A stretch of DNA of 51,658 nucleotides from Geosiphon pyriformis (taxonomy: Eukaryota > Glomeromycota > Glomeromycetes > Archaeosporales > Geosiphonaceae), in assembly GCA_016748015.1 (NCBI GenBank), contig JAAOMT010000205.1, forward strand, positions 1,511 to 53,168, given 5' to 3'. Of this stretch, positions 9,260-19,580 are shown one piece after another; the first letter of the stretch is position 1, and the number at the start of each line of letters is the position of its first letter. The notes below the pieces were generated by a model. That model did no database searches and was not told the DNA's origin. It was given only the letters and a program-made list of their open reading frames with translations. The position numbers were made by a program, and so were the translations under genes.

Positions 9260-9894
9260 AACAAATCTCCCAACCTTCCAAGCAAACAAAAAGCAATATC
9301 CCACCAGCCACTATTACCGAAGACACCACCCTAGCCACCATATTTTCTTTTGACATTGATAATTTGAACACACATAGTCTTTTTAGTAGAGCAGCTATCA
9401 ATCAAAATAAACCAATAACGGCCCTATATACCGATGCCAGAGTTGGAGGAATAGACATTAAATTAATCCTGGATAGCGGATCAGCCAGTAGCATAATCAT
9501 GAAGCAGCTTATGGACCAACTAGGTTGCCGAGTAGACTGTGCTGCTACCACCCAAATCATTACAGCAGATGGAAACACAAAAACCCCGATAGGAGAAATT
9601 GACAACTTCCCCTTCAAGATTAATGGAATCCAAATCCCTACCAAAGTACTCGTCATGAAAGCTACTCAATATCAAGATCTAGTAGGAAATGACTGGTTGT
9701 CAAAAGCCAATGCTATTCTTGACTGGAACACCCAAGAACTTCAATTCACGTTCAACGGACAGCATACCCAAGTCCCAGCTACGTGCAGACACTTTAAAAA
9801 CCAACATACCGAAGAACCCCTTATTGAATTCGAAGACACATCAATGCCACCAACCATCGAGACCTATCAGGTTTTATGGACAGATGATTATTGA
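9232..9894 (+). pseudogene. Element D protease (retropepsin-like)
   Basis: This frame is open from 9232 to TGA 9892. The pre-protease segment (NIPPATITEDTTLATIFSF) precedes the catalytic DSG at 9472-9480 in IKLILDSGSASSIIMKQL. The flap-like part (TADGNTKTPIGEIDNFPFKING) and ATQYQDLVGNDWLSK end the domain near 9730. As an aspartic protease it would act as a dimer to cut the Gag-Pol polyprotein. The codon after SIIM is AAG (Lys), where A, B and E have TGA. The domain itself is uninterrupted and could be functional if expressed. Confidence 0.85.
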
Positions 9895-10790
9895 ACTGAA
9901 CTACCCCCACCACCAACCTGGGAAGAAAAAGGAAAAGGCAGAGCCGAAAAAGAATCCCAATCATCATCACTAGGATACATAACCTCAGACCAAAAAAACT
10001 TATTTTACCAACTCCCAAGACTAATATGTGTCGATTGTGGAAAAAAACTATCCACTATGGGTGCATGTATCGGAGACAATGAAGAATGGCCCACCACCAC
10101 CAAATACTATTGCAGGCCTTGTTTACTGGAAAGATTTGAATGACCAAAACGACAAGGCAAGTGGAACCACATGCCGTGTCTCACATGTGGCGAAATTCTG
10201 CCAGATGAAGAACTTTGGAATGATGTGCCTGGCAGAGGAGAAACATGCGACGAGGCTTGTCAATACATCATATTAATCAATGATTGAGTACGAAAGGGAA
10301 CCCCCATCGAGAACGCTTGAAAACAAGCACTTAACAGACTAGACGGTTATCCACACAATGACCACAAAATCTGGAGAATGGCAAGTGCCAAGGCCGAAGG
10401 CGTCATGCCTGAAGAAATACGAGAAATTAAGAACAACCCTTGGACACCTGAATATACTGGACCCGACTACCCTGAAGATGATTTCTTTACAGATAACCCA
10501 GACGCATTTCAGAACCAATATCAGGAATTGGCCCTGACTCATGAGGAACAGGAGCAAAGATTGGCCGATTTGAATACCAAACTATGTGATCACTGTTTGA
10601 TCCCCTGTCACTTCCAATACTGCGATGAATGTGATCTCATGTTCAATCTGCCTTTAAAAATACTGTTTTTAATTACCGAACTACCTGAACTCGAAGAAGA
10701 GGTATTGATCACTGAGGACATGTTGTTTCAAGATCCAACTGAAGATACTGAAACAGAACAGTATCTCGTGTATTCCGACCTATCCAAATA
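9895..10790 (+). pseudogene. Element D cysteine-rich segment between protease and dUTPase
   Basis: Same frame as protease, after TGA 9892. Paired cysteines recur: CVDC (10027-10038), CRPC, CLTC, then CDEAC near 10248, followed by a conserved helix-like stretch (YIILINDW, ENAW, LNRLDGYPHNDHKIWRMA). A second cluster at about 10584-10635 reads CDHCLIPC then FQYCDECDL. An acidic linker leads into dUTPase. The pattern suggests one or two zinc-binding modules; I do not recognise the family. Stops such as TGA at about 10140 sit at former Trp codons (YGYPK in E, FE*PK here). All four elements carry it. Confidence 0.75.
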
Positions 10791-11316
10791 ACTAGAGCTA
10801 AAATAGTACAGTGACAACAAGGGAGAAATCTGCCCCAAAAGAATGCATGACACTGATGCTGGTTTCGACCTATGATACCCTGGACAATTACCCATCATTA
10901 TAGCCCCATATTCCCTCATAAAAATAGATTTTAAGATAGCATTAGAAATTCCTGTTAGTACAATGGTACAAGTTGCCTTTTGATCTAGTCTAGCCAAGAA
11001 AAAAATTAACATAAAAGGAGGAATCATTGATGCTGGTTACATGGGAAACATCATTGTGATGCTACAGAACAATTCGAACAGACCCTATAAAATAAAATCA
11101 CAAGAAAAGATTGCCCAAGCTATCTTCCTACCCCTAGTCAAAATATCCCAATTAACTCCAGTAACAACCCAAAAAGAGTTAGGCCTCACTACCCGAGGAA
11201 TCAACGGGTTTAGATTAAGTGGAAGAGGAAATGTACCAGTTAATTTCACGGAGAAAGACAGTAACCAGGTAAAATTTATCCACACTGACACTGTCATCTC
11301 TATTCCTCCATACTGA
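10791..11316 (+). pseudogene. Element D dUTPase domain
   Basis: A trimeric-type dUTPase, which hydrolyses dUTP to dUMP and keeps uracil out of cDNA. Five motifs appear in order: motif 1 TDAGFDL (about 10853); motif 2 SSLAKKKI (about 10984); motif 3 GGIIDAGYMGNI (about 11017-11052) with the catalytic-type Asp and Tyr; motif 4 EKIAQAIFLPL (about 11104); motif 5 TRGINGFRLSG (about 11190-11220), altered from GFGST in E. TGA interrupts motif 1 (DL*YP, former Arg) and motif 2 (F*SSL, Arg in E). Located between protease and RT in the Pol frame. Confidence 0.83.
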
Positions 11317-11601
11317 CAATACATCCTCAAGGTGAATCAAAAAATCCAAGATCAAGCCCTATTATTCGAAGCCAGTCCTGAAATCTGTTTCCTAGCTAAT
11401 GTTGCTAATCTATACCTACTGGCTAAAGTCCATAAACACTTCAAAATCTCCATCCACAACTCTACAGAAAATGTTATTGAAATTCCCGAAAGGACCCTCG
11501 TCAATTCCATATCTGCAGATATTCAGAATCCTAAAAAACTCCAGTCTATTCCAGACTTTACACAATTATTCTTATTCTGTGATATTACCTCACAAGTATA
11601 A
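11317..11601 (+). pseudogene. Element D segment between dUTPase and RT
   Basis: About 95 codons in the Pol frame with beta-type patterning (ANVANLYLLAKVHKHFKISIHNSTENVIEIPERTLV). Related segments are at 18356-18709 (B), 25121-25480 (E) and 37211-37580 (A). The E copy ends YVDITSQ as a run-in to RT. Sequences just before gypsy RT often look like this; it might also be a degenerate second dUTPase-like barrel. Function unknown. Confidence 0.6.
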
Positions 11602-11604
11602 AAT

Positions 11605-12489
11605 TTGCCAAAAGAAAGTTACTTGTTCACACCAAAAGAGATCAATAAATTGAATTTAGGAAATTTAAGTACTCTGCAACAAATGCAACTCAAAGTCCTT
11701 CTGAATCAATATGCCGATGTCTTTGCCAGCGAAAATAAGTTCAGACGCACTGACATCATGAAGCATCAGATTGATACAGGAGACGCTCGACCAATTAAGC
11801 AAAAAATTTACCATGTACTCTCATCTGGCAATAACCTAATTAAGCAAGAAGTGCAATGGATGCTTGATAACGGCCTAATCAAAGAATCGTTAAGCCCTTG
11901 GTCCTTGCCAGTAATCTTGGTCACCAAGAAAAATGGGAAAATGCGATTCTGCATAGATTATCGAAAACTAAATAGTGTCATGCGAAGAGATAGTTATCCC
12001 ACTCCCTTCATCCAGGAAATTCTGGACAATCTAGGGAAAAAGAAATGGTTCTCGTCATTAGATTTAGCAAGTGGTTACTGGCAAATTGAAATGGACCTCA
12101 AAGACAAAAGAAAAACAGTGTTTACTACTCGAGACGGAAACTTCGAGTTTAACGTAATGCCTTTTGGACTTTGTAATGCTCCTGCTACGTTTCAATGCCT
12201 GATGGATGTAGTATACAAAGGAATCTTTTGGAAATCAGTAGTAGTTTATCTAGACAACACAAACGTGTTCTCCAAAACATTCAAAGACCATCTGCTCTAC
12301 CTGCAACAAGTCTTCGAATGCCTTCGTAGTGCTGGATTGAAACTCAATCCCGAGAAATGCTTCTTTGGAAAAACTGAGTTAAAATTCCTAGGACATGTAA
12401 TTGGCAAGGATGGAGTTAAACCTGATCCAGATAAAGTACAAAAAGTTAAGGATTTTCTAGTCCCAATCAACCTTAGAGAATTATGAGGA
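11605..12489 (+). pseudogene. Element D reverse transcriptase
   Basis: RNA-directed DNA polymerase that copies the element RNA; 293 codons open to TGA at 12484 (former CGA, in LRAFLG). RT motifs in order: PIKQKIYHV, VQWMLDNGLIKESLSPW, MRFCIDYRKLN, WFSSLDLASGYWQIEM (first catalytic Asp kept), MPFGLCNAPATFQ, then the YxDD box as YLDN at 12247-12258, and CFFGKTELKFLGHVI. The second Asp of the box is Asn (GAC to AAC, as expected for CpG loss from GACGAC). With that change RT should be inactive. Otherwise the best preserved RT in the window. Confidence 0.92.
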
Positions 12490-13055
12490 TTTCTAGAATT
12501 AGCAGGATATTATTGTCAATTTGTCAAAGGTTTCTCAAACATCGTAAAACCACTCCATCAATTGTTGTCCAAATATGTACCATACTTGTGGAAGGAAGAT
12601 CAACAGAAAGCATTCGACTATCTCAAACAGCAATTGATCACATCCCCAATCCTGATTTATCCAGATTTCACTAAACAGTTTATTGTCACTACGGACGCCT
12701 CAAAAAATGCTCTAGGAGCAGTCTTATCACAGATAGGACTGGACAATAGAGAACACCCAGTTGCCTACGCTAGTCACAGTACTAGCCCAGCAGAAAAAAA
12801 TTACAGCACAACAGATCTGGAATGTCTCGCCATTTATTGGGCCATACAGACTTGGAAATATTACCTCAGTCAACCATTTGACCTATATACTGACTACAAA
12901 GGACTTATTTGGTTATTCAACAATCCATAACTAGAAAGAAAATATGCGAGATGGAGTACTTATTTGCAACAATTCTCACTCAAAATCCATTACAAAGAAG
13001 GATCCAAGAACACCAATGCCGACAGTTTGTCAAGGATGCCACAAACCTAATCCCA
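12490..13055 (+). pseudogene. Element D RT connection, RNase H and tether
   Basis: Continues the RT frame past TGA 12484. After the connection (HQLLSKYVPYLWKEDQQKAF), RNase H begins at FIVTTDASKNALGAVLSQ (catalytic Asp kept) and continues through HPVAYASHSTSPAEKNYST, ECLAIYWAIQTW, YLSQPFDLYTDYKGL and, after TAA 12928 (former Gln), ARWSTYLQQFSLKIHYKEGSKNTNADSLSRMP. RNase H removes the RNA strand during cDNA synthesis. One indel lies between here and integrase (frame moves by one around 13130-13220). Confidence 0.88.
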
Positions 13056-13204
13056 GACCCATGAACACACTCACTTATCAACAACTACATCAGTACCTAT
13101 CGACACTATGTTTCAAGAAGATATTATCTCAACAGGAACAGAGTACCATATAAAAACAAGCCCGAAATTATTTTATTTAAGACAACCAACTATATCAATG
13201 AGAA

Positions 13205-14428
13205 TGCTAAAACCACCCCAACCCACAACGACTAATCACGGACAGTGAAAGAGGAACTATACTATATAGCATGCACTCAGATCCAACTGCAGAACACTTT
13301 AACAAAAACACTACCCTCGAAAGAACACTAAACTTATACTATTGGCCAATGATGCACAAAGACATTTTTGAATATGTGCTCAATTGTGACGCATACCAGC
13401 AAAGAAGAGGAGCAAGATCAACAGAACCACTTCAACCCATTCCAGTTGGAAATCCATTTGATAGAATCAGGATTGATTTGGTTGGATCTCTTTTAATTAC
13501 ATCCCAAGGAAATCACTATATCACTGTAGCTGTAGACTATCTTACAAAATGGCCAGAAGCCAGAGCAATCCAAGTGGCTGGTGCCAAAACAGTCGCCAAA
13601 TTTGTGCATCAAGACCTAATTTGCCGACATGGATGTCTGAAAGAATTATTATCTGATCAGAAAACACACTTTGTTAATAATATGCTGATTGAACTAAGCC
13701 AATGGTTTGGAATAAAGAGACCCTTATTGTCACCATACCACCCACAAATGAACGGACTGGTAGAACAATTTAACAGAACACTGTGCAAAGCACTAGCAAA
13801 AATAAGTCATGAAAACAAACAAGAATGGGACTTATTCATACTTTCTGTACTCTTTGCATACCGAATATTGAAACAAAATACGACTCAGTTCACACCATTC
13901 AAACTAGTCTATAGAAGAAAAGCTACATTACCGATTGAATGAGTGATACTGTCATACCCAACAGAAACAATCAATGAAGAGAATTTTGAGGCTATCTTAT
14001 ACCAAAAAACGTACCAGCTAATGGAAACATTGGAAAACAATCGAAGAACAGCAGCTGACAATATTAGTCACACTCAAGAATAACAAAAAAAAAGACATAA
14101 TAAACACCTATCAGAACAACTAATGAAATTCAAGATTGAAGACCAAGTACTGTTACATTGTACAAAAGCTGAAAAACAGTGGAGTGGAAAGTTCAACCCA
14201 AAGTGGGACGGTCCATTCCACATACACAAAGCATTAGGAAATGGAGCTTACAAATTATGATTGGAAAACAGGATTTTAAAGAAAGTAGCACATAGAAATC
14301 GGTTAAAAATTTATCATGTAAAACAGGAATCATCGTCATCAGTACCTCAACTAGGAACACAAATTTCATTAATCAGACCAGAAGATATACCACGAGATCT
14401 GGAACCAATTATCGTCATCGAAATGTAG
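13205..14428 (+). pseudogene. Element D integrase with GPY/F module
   Basis: The frame of 13271. N-terminal HHCC zinc finger: HSDPTAEHF then CDAY where the other copies have CDAC or CDTC, so the second Cys is lost. The catalytic core keeps D, D and E: VAVDYLTKW, LLSDQKTHF, NGLVEQFNRT. TGA at about 13939 interrupts (LPIE*). The C-terminal part holds WSGKFNPKWDGPFHIHKALGNGAYKL, the GPY/F module of gypsy integrases, and ends with RDLEPIIVIEM and TAG at 14426-14428. It inserts cDNA into the genome. ORF3 starts 80 nt downstream in another frame. Confidence 0.9.
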
Positions 14429-14508
14429 ACAATGGGCAGCAAATTAAATTGGGGAATTCAAATATATATAGCATCCAAAAAGCAGCAAGAAATGATAGAA
14501 ATTTTAAC

Positions 14509-15243
14509 ATGGATCTTTCAGATCAAATTTTAAAATTATCTAAACAATTATTTAAAACAATTCAAAAATCAACATCTCAAATAGAAATAACAATTGATAA
14601 AAAAGAGATACGGTACAAAAATAAGAACAGGAGAAGAGAGGACGAGAGTTCAATTAGAACTAAACATTCCCTTCCCTACCCACCACCCGAAAGGCAATGT
14701 GGGAGGAAAAATTGCCTTCAGGTGGGGGGTGGAAAAGAAGGAGGCAAAGAACAAAAAAAAGGTTACAAAAGAAGATACTTGGTTCCCGAGCTCGAAAAAA
14801 TAAAAGAAGCTTTAGCTCGTGGGACTGAACTCCCCAAAACAGGGGAGTGAACACCTGACAATGCCCAGAAATAGAAAGAAAGACTTCCTCCAGCTTATTG
14901 GTTCTACAAAATTGGAAAACAGCTTGACTTGAAAACACCATACAAAGACCTCAGCCAGAAAACATTTAACAAAAAAGCAATACAACAAGTAGAAAAATTT
15001 GTAGGGAAAAACAACCTGACCCTATATTACAAAGCAGCATACCAACTATACGCCACCTTCTAACATTGCCCAAACGTACTACTGAACGGATCTATGAAAA
15101 CCATAACAGTTAACAGCATAGGACGAATAACCAATCAACAGTTCAAAGACCTACAAAAGGCAATACTCGAGGCAACAATCGAACATTACATGAACGAAGC
15201 CATGATAACAGATACATATGGTTTCGCAGGAGCTCAATTTTAA
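14509..15243 (+). pseudogene. Element D ORF3, conserved unknown protein downstream of integrase
   Basis: About 245 codons from ATG 14509 (MDLSDQILKLSKQLFKTIQK) to TAA 15241, in a frame different from integrase. In-frame lesions are TGA at 14848 (TGG in element A) and TAG at 14872 (TGG in element E). The N-terminal amphipathic start is followed by a basic Gly/Lys-rich segment (about 14660-14770), the block LVPELEKIKEALARGTELPKTGE, then a C-terminal core (KTFNKKAIQQVEKFVGKNN, AAYQLYATF, NSIGRITNQQFKDLQKAI) ending FAGAQF at the polypurine tract. No signal peptide, membrane helix or known catalytic motif is visible. Homologous ORFs occur at the same place in A, B and E. Confidence 0.75.
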
Positions 15244-15257
15244 AAATAGAGGGATAA
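15244..15257 (+). other. Polypurine tract of element D
   Basis: AAATAGAGGGATAA lies directly between the ORF3 stop and the 3' LTR, where plus-strand synthesis is primed. Confidence 0.75.
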
Positions 15258-16360
15258 TGTTACCCGAGTAGAAAAACCAATTCAAAGTTATGAAGAAACA
15301 TGACCAAAACGTGACATAACACAGAATAATGCACAATAATATTGGATAATGCATTATAACATTGGATAATATGTTATAATGCAGGATAACACAGAATAGC
15401 ACGCAATAACATAAGATAATGTGTTATAACGCAGAATAACACAGAATAACATGTAAAAATGTCAGATAATATGTTATAACATAGGATAATTAGCGATAAC
15501 ATAGAAAAACGAAGCAATAACAGAAACAACAAAGCAATAGCTAGCAATAGTGAGACAATTGAAAGCAATCCTGTAAAACCAAAAGAATGTATAAAAGCAA
15601 GTAGTTGTAGAAGTGAGAAAAAACAGAGAAGAAAAAATAGATACAAACCTTTAAACCAGAAATTAAAATATCTATACCCCTTCATTCTTTATTATCTTCC
15701 CTATTTCATCTCCTGAAATAAACCAATTATTAAAAGAAATCAGAATCATGAATTTATGTTCTCAAACTTCATGAAATTTACATGAATTAACTCTTGTCTT
15801 GTACCTCCGTTCTAGAACAAATGCTCTTAGCATAACTATTTCGAACCTATTAACAATTTGGACCAATCGCTCTTGATCATGGCAATTGATGATACTAATT
15901 TATCTTTTTTTTCTTTTTTTTTCTTTTTTTTTCTTTTTTTTTCTTTTTCTTTTTCTTTCTTTTTCTGTCTTATTTTTTGTGGAATGGCAACATAGTAAAA
16001 TTGACTGTCTGGGAATAGACTTCGTGATAGCCTAATAAAAAAGGGAAGCTCCCCCTAAGTTTTGGATATTAACATTATCTTGTTAGCTTACCAGAAGGAT
16101 GAAAAGACAATGCCAGACCCTAACAACTGTGCTCATTAGCTCAGAGAAGAAAGCTCACATTTATGAAAAACATTGCAATCAACGAAAGACAAATTTTGTG
16201 CCTTATAAAGAACTCAATGGGTAAAATTCACATCCAGAAATAAACCTTCAGAGACTGATAATCAAGACTAAGCCAACAAAATTACGCGGAAGATGCATCA
16301 TCAATAATTGAGAGCACTAAACGTTACCATTTCCCATATCCACCAAGTTTATCTATAACA
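15258..16360 (+). repeat. 3' LTR of element D
   Basis: This 1,103-bp repeat begins TGTTACCCGAG and ends TATAACA, followed by TSD ATGG. It matches 6108-7199. Differences include an expanded T8C-type microsatellite (about 15902-15965) and many CG/TG/CA exchanges. Hairpin 2 is at 15864-15888. The minus-strand frames 15151-15402 and 15374-15685 are array artefacts. Confidence 0.93.
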
Positions 16361-16364
16361 ATGG

Positions 16365-16790
16365 CCACACTATTAAACTGATTCTAGACAGTGGATTAGC
16401 TGGCAGTATAATTACATGACAACTCATGAACCAATTAGATCACTAAGTTGATCGAGCTGCCAGTACACAAATTATTACTGTGAATAGAGCAACCAAAACT
16501 CCTATTGGTAAGATTAATGATTTTTCTTTTGAAGTAAATAGTATTATTACACCAATCAAAGTTTTGGTGATGGAAGCTACTCAGTATCAGGCATTAGTTG
16601 GTAATGACTGATTAGTCAAAACAAACACTGTGCTTGACTGGAACACACAAGAACTACAGCTCAGCCAGAATGGCCAACACACATGGGTACCTGTTATGTG
16701 TGGTTATTTCAAAACTCTTACCCTGACAACACCACTTATCGAGTTAGAAGAAGAAGAGAAGAAATTTACCTGGGAAGCCTATTAAGTATC
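16365..16790 (+). pseudogene. Element B protease, C-terminal part
   Basis: Resumes B after D: IKLILDSGLAGSIIT with the catalytic DSG intact, then TGA (shared with A and E), LMNQLDH, TAA (shared with A), and STQIITVNRATKTPIGKINDFSFEVNSIITP, ATQYQALVGND, TNTVLDWNTQELQL. Same frame as gag at 3679. Confidence 0.85.
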
Positions 16791-17885
16791 TTGGGCCAAC
16801 AAAGACCACAATGAGCTACTGCCAATACTATTATAGAACAAGCCAGAAAAAAAAAAACAAAGAGAAGAACTCACCTGGAAAACTGACGATTTGACATGGA
16901 CTGATAATGACAAACTAACATCCAATTGGGAGTAAAAAAAAGATAAAGGAAGAAACAAAAGGAAAGGAAAAGAGAAAGATATCATCCAAGCCAACAACAC
17001 TTATATTCCAGCCATCTATGCTTTATTACAACAGTCTACCTATTGCCAATTCAAACTAGTATGCATTAATTGTGACAAGAAACTGTCGTCAATGGGTGCA
17101 TGCTGTGGTAATGACAAGGAATACCAAATGGCAACTAAGTTTTACTACTGCTCATGCCTCATTGAACACTTTGGAAGACCAAAATAAGTTGGAAAATGGG
17201 ACAATGAACCATGCTTGGCTTGTGGTAAAACTTTTCTTAATGAAGGAATGTGGAATAACATCCCTGGAAGAAAAGAAACATGTGATGAATTGTGTCAGTA
17301 CACAATTCTCATAAATGACTGGATGAGAAAAGGAACACCCATAGATGCTGTCTGGAGGCGAGCCATTAAATGCTTAGATGGTTGTCCACACAACGACAAC
17401 AAGATCTGGCAAATGGCTATCACCAAAATCAAAGAAGCATCATCAGAAAAAATTAGGACAATCAAAAACAATTCTCCAGAGCTCATAGAACTTGACTGGG
17501 ACCCAGAACCAGTCATAAATCTTTTGGACCCAGAACAATTCCATAAGCACTACCAAGAATTAGCATCCACTAGAAAGGAGCAGAAACAATGCTTAGAAAA
17601 AATAAACACCTGATTATGTGACCACTGTTTGATTCCATGTAACTTCCAGTATTGCAATGAGTGTGATCTTATTTACAATCTACCACCATGCATGATCTAC
17701 ACAATCTCAGAAGAAAATGAACCAATGAGCAATTGCACATCAGAATTAAAATCAACTTTTGATCCTGATTCAAACTCCAACAATGATAATAATGAAAACA
17801 ACAGTTTCAGTTCCACTCCAAATAGCAATGAAAATGATGATGATTCAAACTCTGATTCAAAAACCCAAAACCTTTATCACACTTT
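16791..17885 (+). pseudogene. Element B cysteine-rich segment
   Basis: Counterpart of 9895-10790. It contains LVCINCDKKLSSMGACC (about 17055-17110) and CLACGKTF then CDELCQYTILINDW (17215-17613 open frame, MACGKTFLNEGMWNNIPG). Downstream are EQFHKHYQELASTRKEQKQC, the second Cys cluster CDHCLIPCNFQYCNECDLIY (about 17620-17670), and an Asn/Ser/Asp-rich low-complexity linker (17750-17860). A one-base shift around 17870-17885 moves the frame just before dUTPase. Likely zinc-binding; family not recognised. Confidence 0.75.
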
Positions 17886-18355
17886 CTGATCTTTTCAAGA
17901 AACAGGAACTTAAATGGTTCAGTGATAATGGCAAAGATATTATGCCAGAATGTACACATGATACTGATGCAGGGTTTGACCTGAGATATTCTGAGAAAAA
18001 TCCCATCAAATTAAAATCACATTCGCACACTTGCATCGATCTGAAAATAGCACTGGAAATTCTAGCAACAACAATAGTTCAATTAGCATCCAAGAGTAGT
18101 TTAGCAAAAAAAGGAATAAACATCAGAGAAGGAATAATTGACACAGGATATATAGAAAATATCATTGCTATGCTACAAAATGATTCAGAAAAAGCATATG
18201 TCATAGATCCAAATGAAAAAATAGCACAGGCAATATTTCTACCTCTGGTGAAAATAGCTCAGTTAGTGTCAGTAAGAAACAGGGAAGAATTAAGGATCAC
18301 AGCTAGAGGGATATAGGGATTTGAATCAACAGATAGAATAGATATACCAATTAAT
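17886..18355 (+). pseudogene. Element B dUTPase domain
   Basis: Frame of 17759. DLFKKQELKWFSDN leads into motif 1 TDAGFDLRYS (about 17961), motif 2 KSSLAKKGI (about 18090), motif 3 GIIDTGYIENI (about 18130), motif 4 NEKIAQAIFLPL (about 18211) and motif 5 RGI*GFEST (about 18303). TAG breaks motif 5 and its second Gly is Glu. It would have hydrolysed dUTP. Clearly a pseudogene. Confidence 0.85.
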
Positions 18356-18709
18356 ATGGCAGAGGAAGTTATTGACAAAGGAGAAATTATCTCAATCTGC
18401 CAATCAATCTCTATTCTACCATATGACCAGTATATGTTAGCTATAAAGAGAGAAGTAAAGAATCAAGTTCAGTTGTTTGAAGCAGAAACCACCATTTGTG
18501 AATCAGGAGAGATTAGACTCACCAATCTCTACATATCAGCCAAAAGCCCCAAAAACATCAAAATTCCCATCTACAACACAACCAGAAACATTATTGAAAT
18601 ACCAAAGGGAACTATCATTGGATATTTAACCACTGAAGTTGAGAATCAACCACCAAACCACATCCCAGATTTTTTACAGCTGTGTGGATATGTGGATATT
18701 ACATCATAA
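18356..18709 (+). pseudogene. Element B segment between dUTPase and RT
   Basis: 117 open codons (MAEEVIDKGEIISICQSISILPYDQYML). Beta-rich pattern: FEAETTICESGEIRLTNLYI, KIPIYNTTRNIIEIPKGTIIGYL, then LQLCGYVDITS. The repeated GEI...IEIPKGTIIGYL form is shared with A and E. Function unknown. Confidence 0.65.
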
Positions 18710-19580
18710 ACCATTTACAGACAAAGCAAATGTTATCTGCTCCAACCAGAACAATTAGAACAGATGAACATGGGGAATCTAGACCCACTCCAACAAATGC
18801 AACTAAAAATGTTACTCAGCAATTTCAATGATATCTTTGTAAGCGAAAATGAATTTGGCCACACCAATATCATTCAGCATCAGATCAAGACTGGAGATGC
18901 AATGCCAATTAAGCAAAGAGCATACAGAGTACCACCAGCTAGCCATGAGATCATTTGTTAAAAAATCAATTGGATGCTTGACAATGGGCTAATTCAGCCA
19001 TCAATAAGTCCATGGTCATTACCAGTGGTACTAGTTCAGAAGAAAAATAGAAAAATATGCTTTTGTATTGATTACCAGAAATTGAATGAAGTAACCAAAA
19101 GAGACAGCTACCCAACTCCAAAGATCTAAGAACTGTTTGACACCTTTGGAGGAAATAAATGGTTCTCAACACTAGATTTAGATAGTGGCTACTGGCAAGT
19201 AGCCATGGATCCAGCCGACAAAGAAAAGACTGCATTTATAACAAAAGAAGAGAATTTTGAGTTTAAAGTCATGCCATTTGGCTTGATGAACACTCTAACA
19301 ACATTTTAATAACTTATAGAAATTGTCTATACAGGATTACTATGAAAATCAGTAGTTGTATACTTAAATAACACAAATGTATTTTCTAAGACATTTGATG
19401 ACCATCTATATTATCTCCAACAAGTATTTGAAAGACTCAGACAAGCAGGATTGAAACTAAATGCCAACAAATGCTTCTTTGGCAAAACTGAGCTCAAGTT
19501 TTTGGGACATGTGGTGAGCAAAAATGGTATCAAAACAAATTCAGATAAGATTGCAATAATAAAGAACTTTCCAGTACCAA
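18710..19580 (+). pseudogene. Element B reverse transcriptase
   Basis: CYLLQPEQLEQMNMGNLDPLQQMQLKM through NEFGHTNIIQHQIKTGDAMP, WMLDNGLIQPSISPWSLPVV, CFCIDYQKLNEVTKRDSYPTP, WFSTLDLDSGYWQVAMDPAD (first Asp kept), MPFGLMNTLTTF, the YxDD box as YLNN at 19361-19372, and CFFGKTELKFLGHVVSKNGI. Both Asp of the box are Asn. TAA and TGA stops interrupt (for example 18959, 19306). Frame of 18764. Confidence 0.9.

Larger units (their letters stand above)
6108..16360 (+). mobile_element. Element D: youngest-looking plus-strand LTR retrotransposon
   Basis: LTRs 6108-7199 and 15258-16360 are flanked by the perfect TSD ATGG (6104-6107, 16361-16364). It sits in B's protease; B reads VKVNG then HTIKLILDSG across the join. 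At 10,253 bp it is complete in architecture. Its LTR family is related to A (same TATAAC array), yet its coding region keeps clearly more CpG than A, B or E. It is still inactive: the gag start is GTG, gag and pol are out of frame near 9240, the RT box is YLDN, the integrase zinc finger is broken, and there are several TGA and TAG stops. Confidence 0.95.

Noticed and set aside
9225-9260. Programmed minus-one frameshift between gag and protease in element D
   Set aside because: No convincing slippery heptamer is visible, and B and E have gag and pol in one frame; a small indel is simpler.
9364-15243. A variant genetic code with TGA read as Trp, as in some mitochondria
   Set aside because: TGA replaces Arg (CGA) as often as Trp, TAA and TAG are also common in frame, and the sites differ between copies. 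Decay by transitions explains all of it.
14509-15243. Envelope gene making these elements retrovirus-like
   Set aside because: ORF3 has no signal peptide, membrane segment or cleavage-site pattern and is strongly charged. I treat it as an unknown accessory protein.
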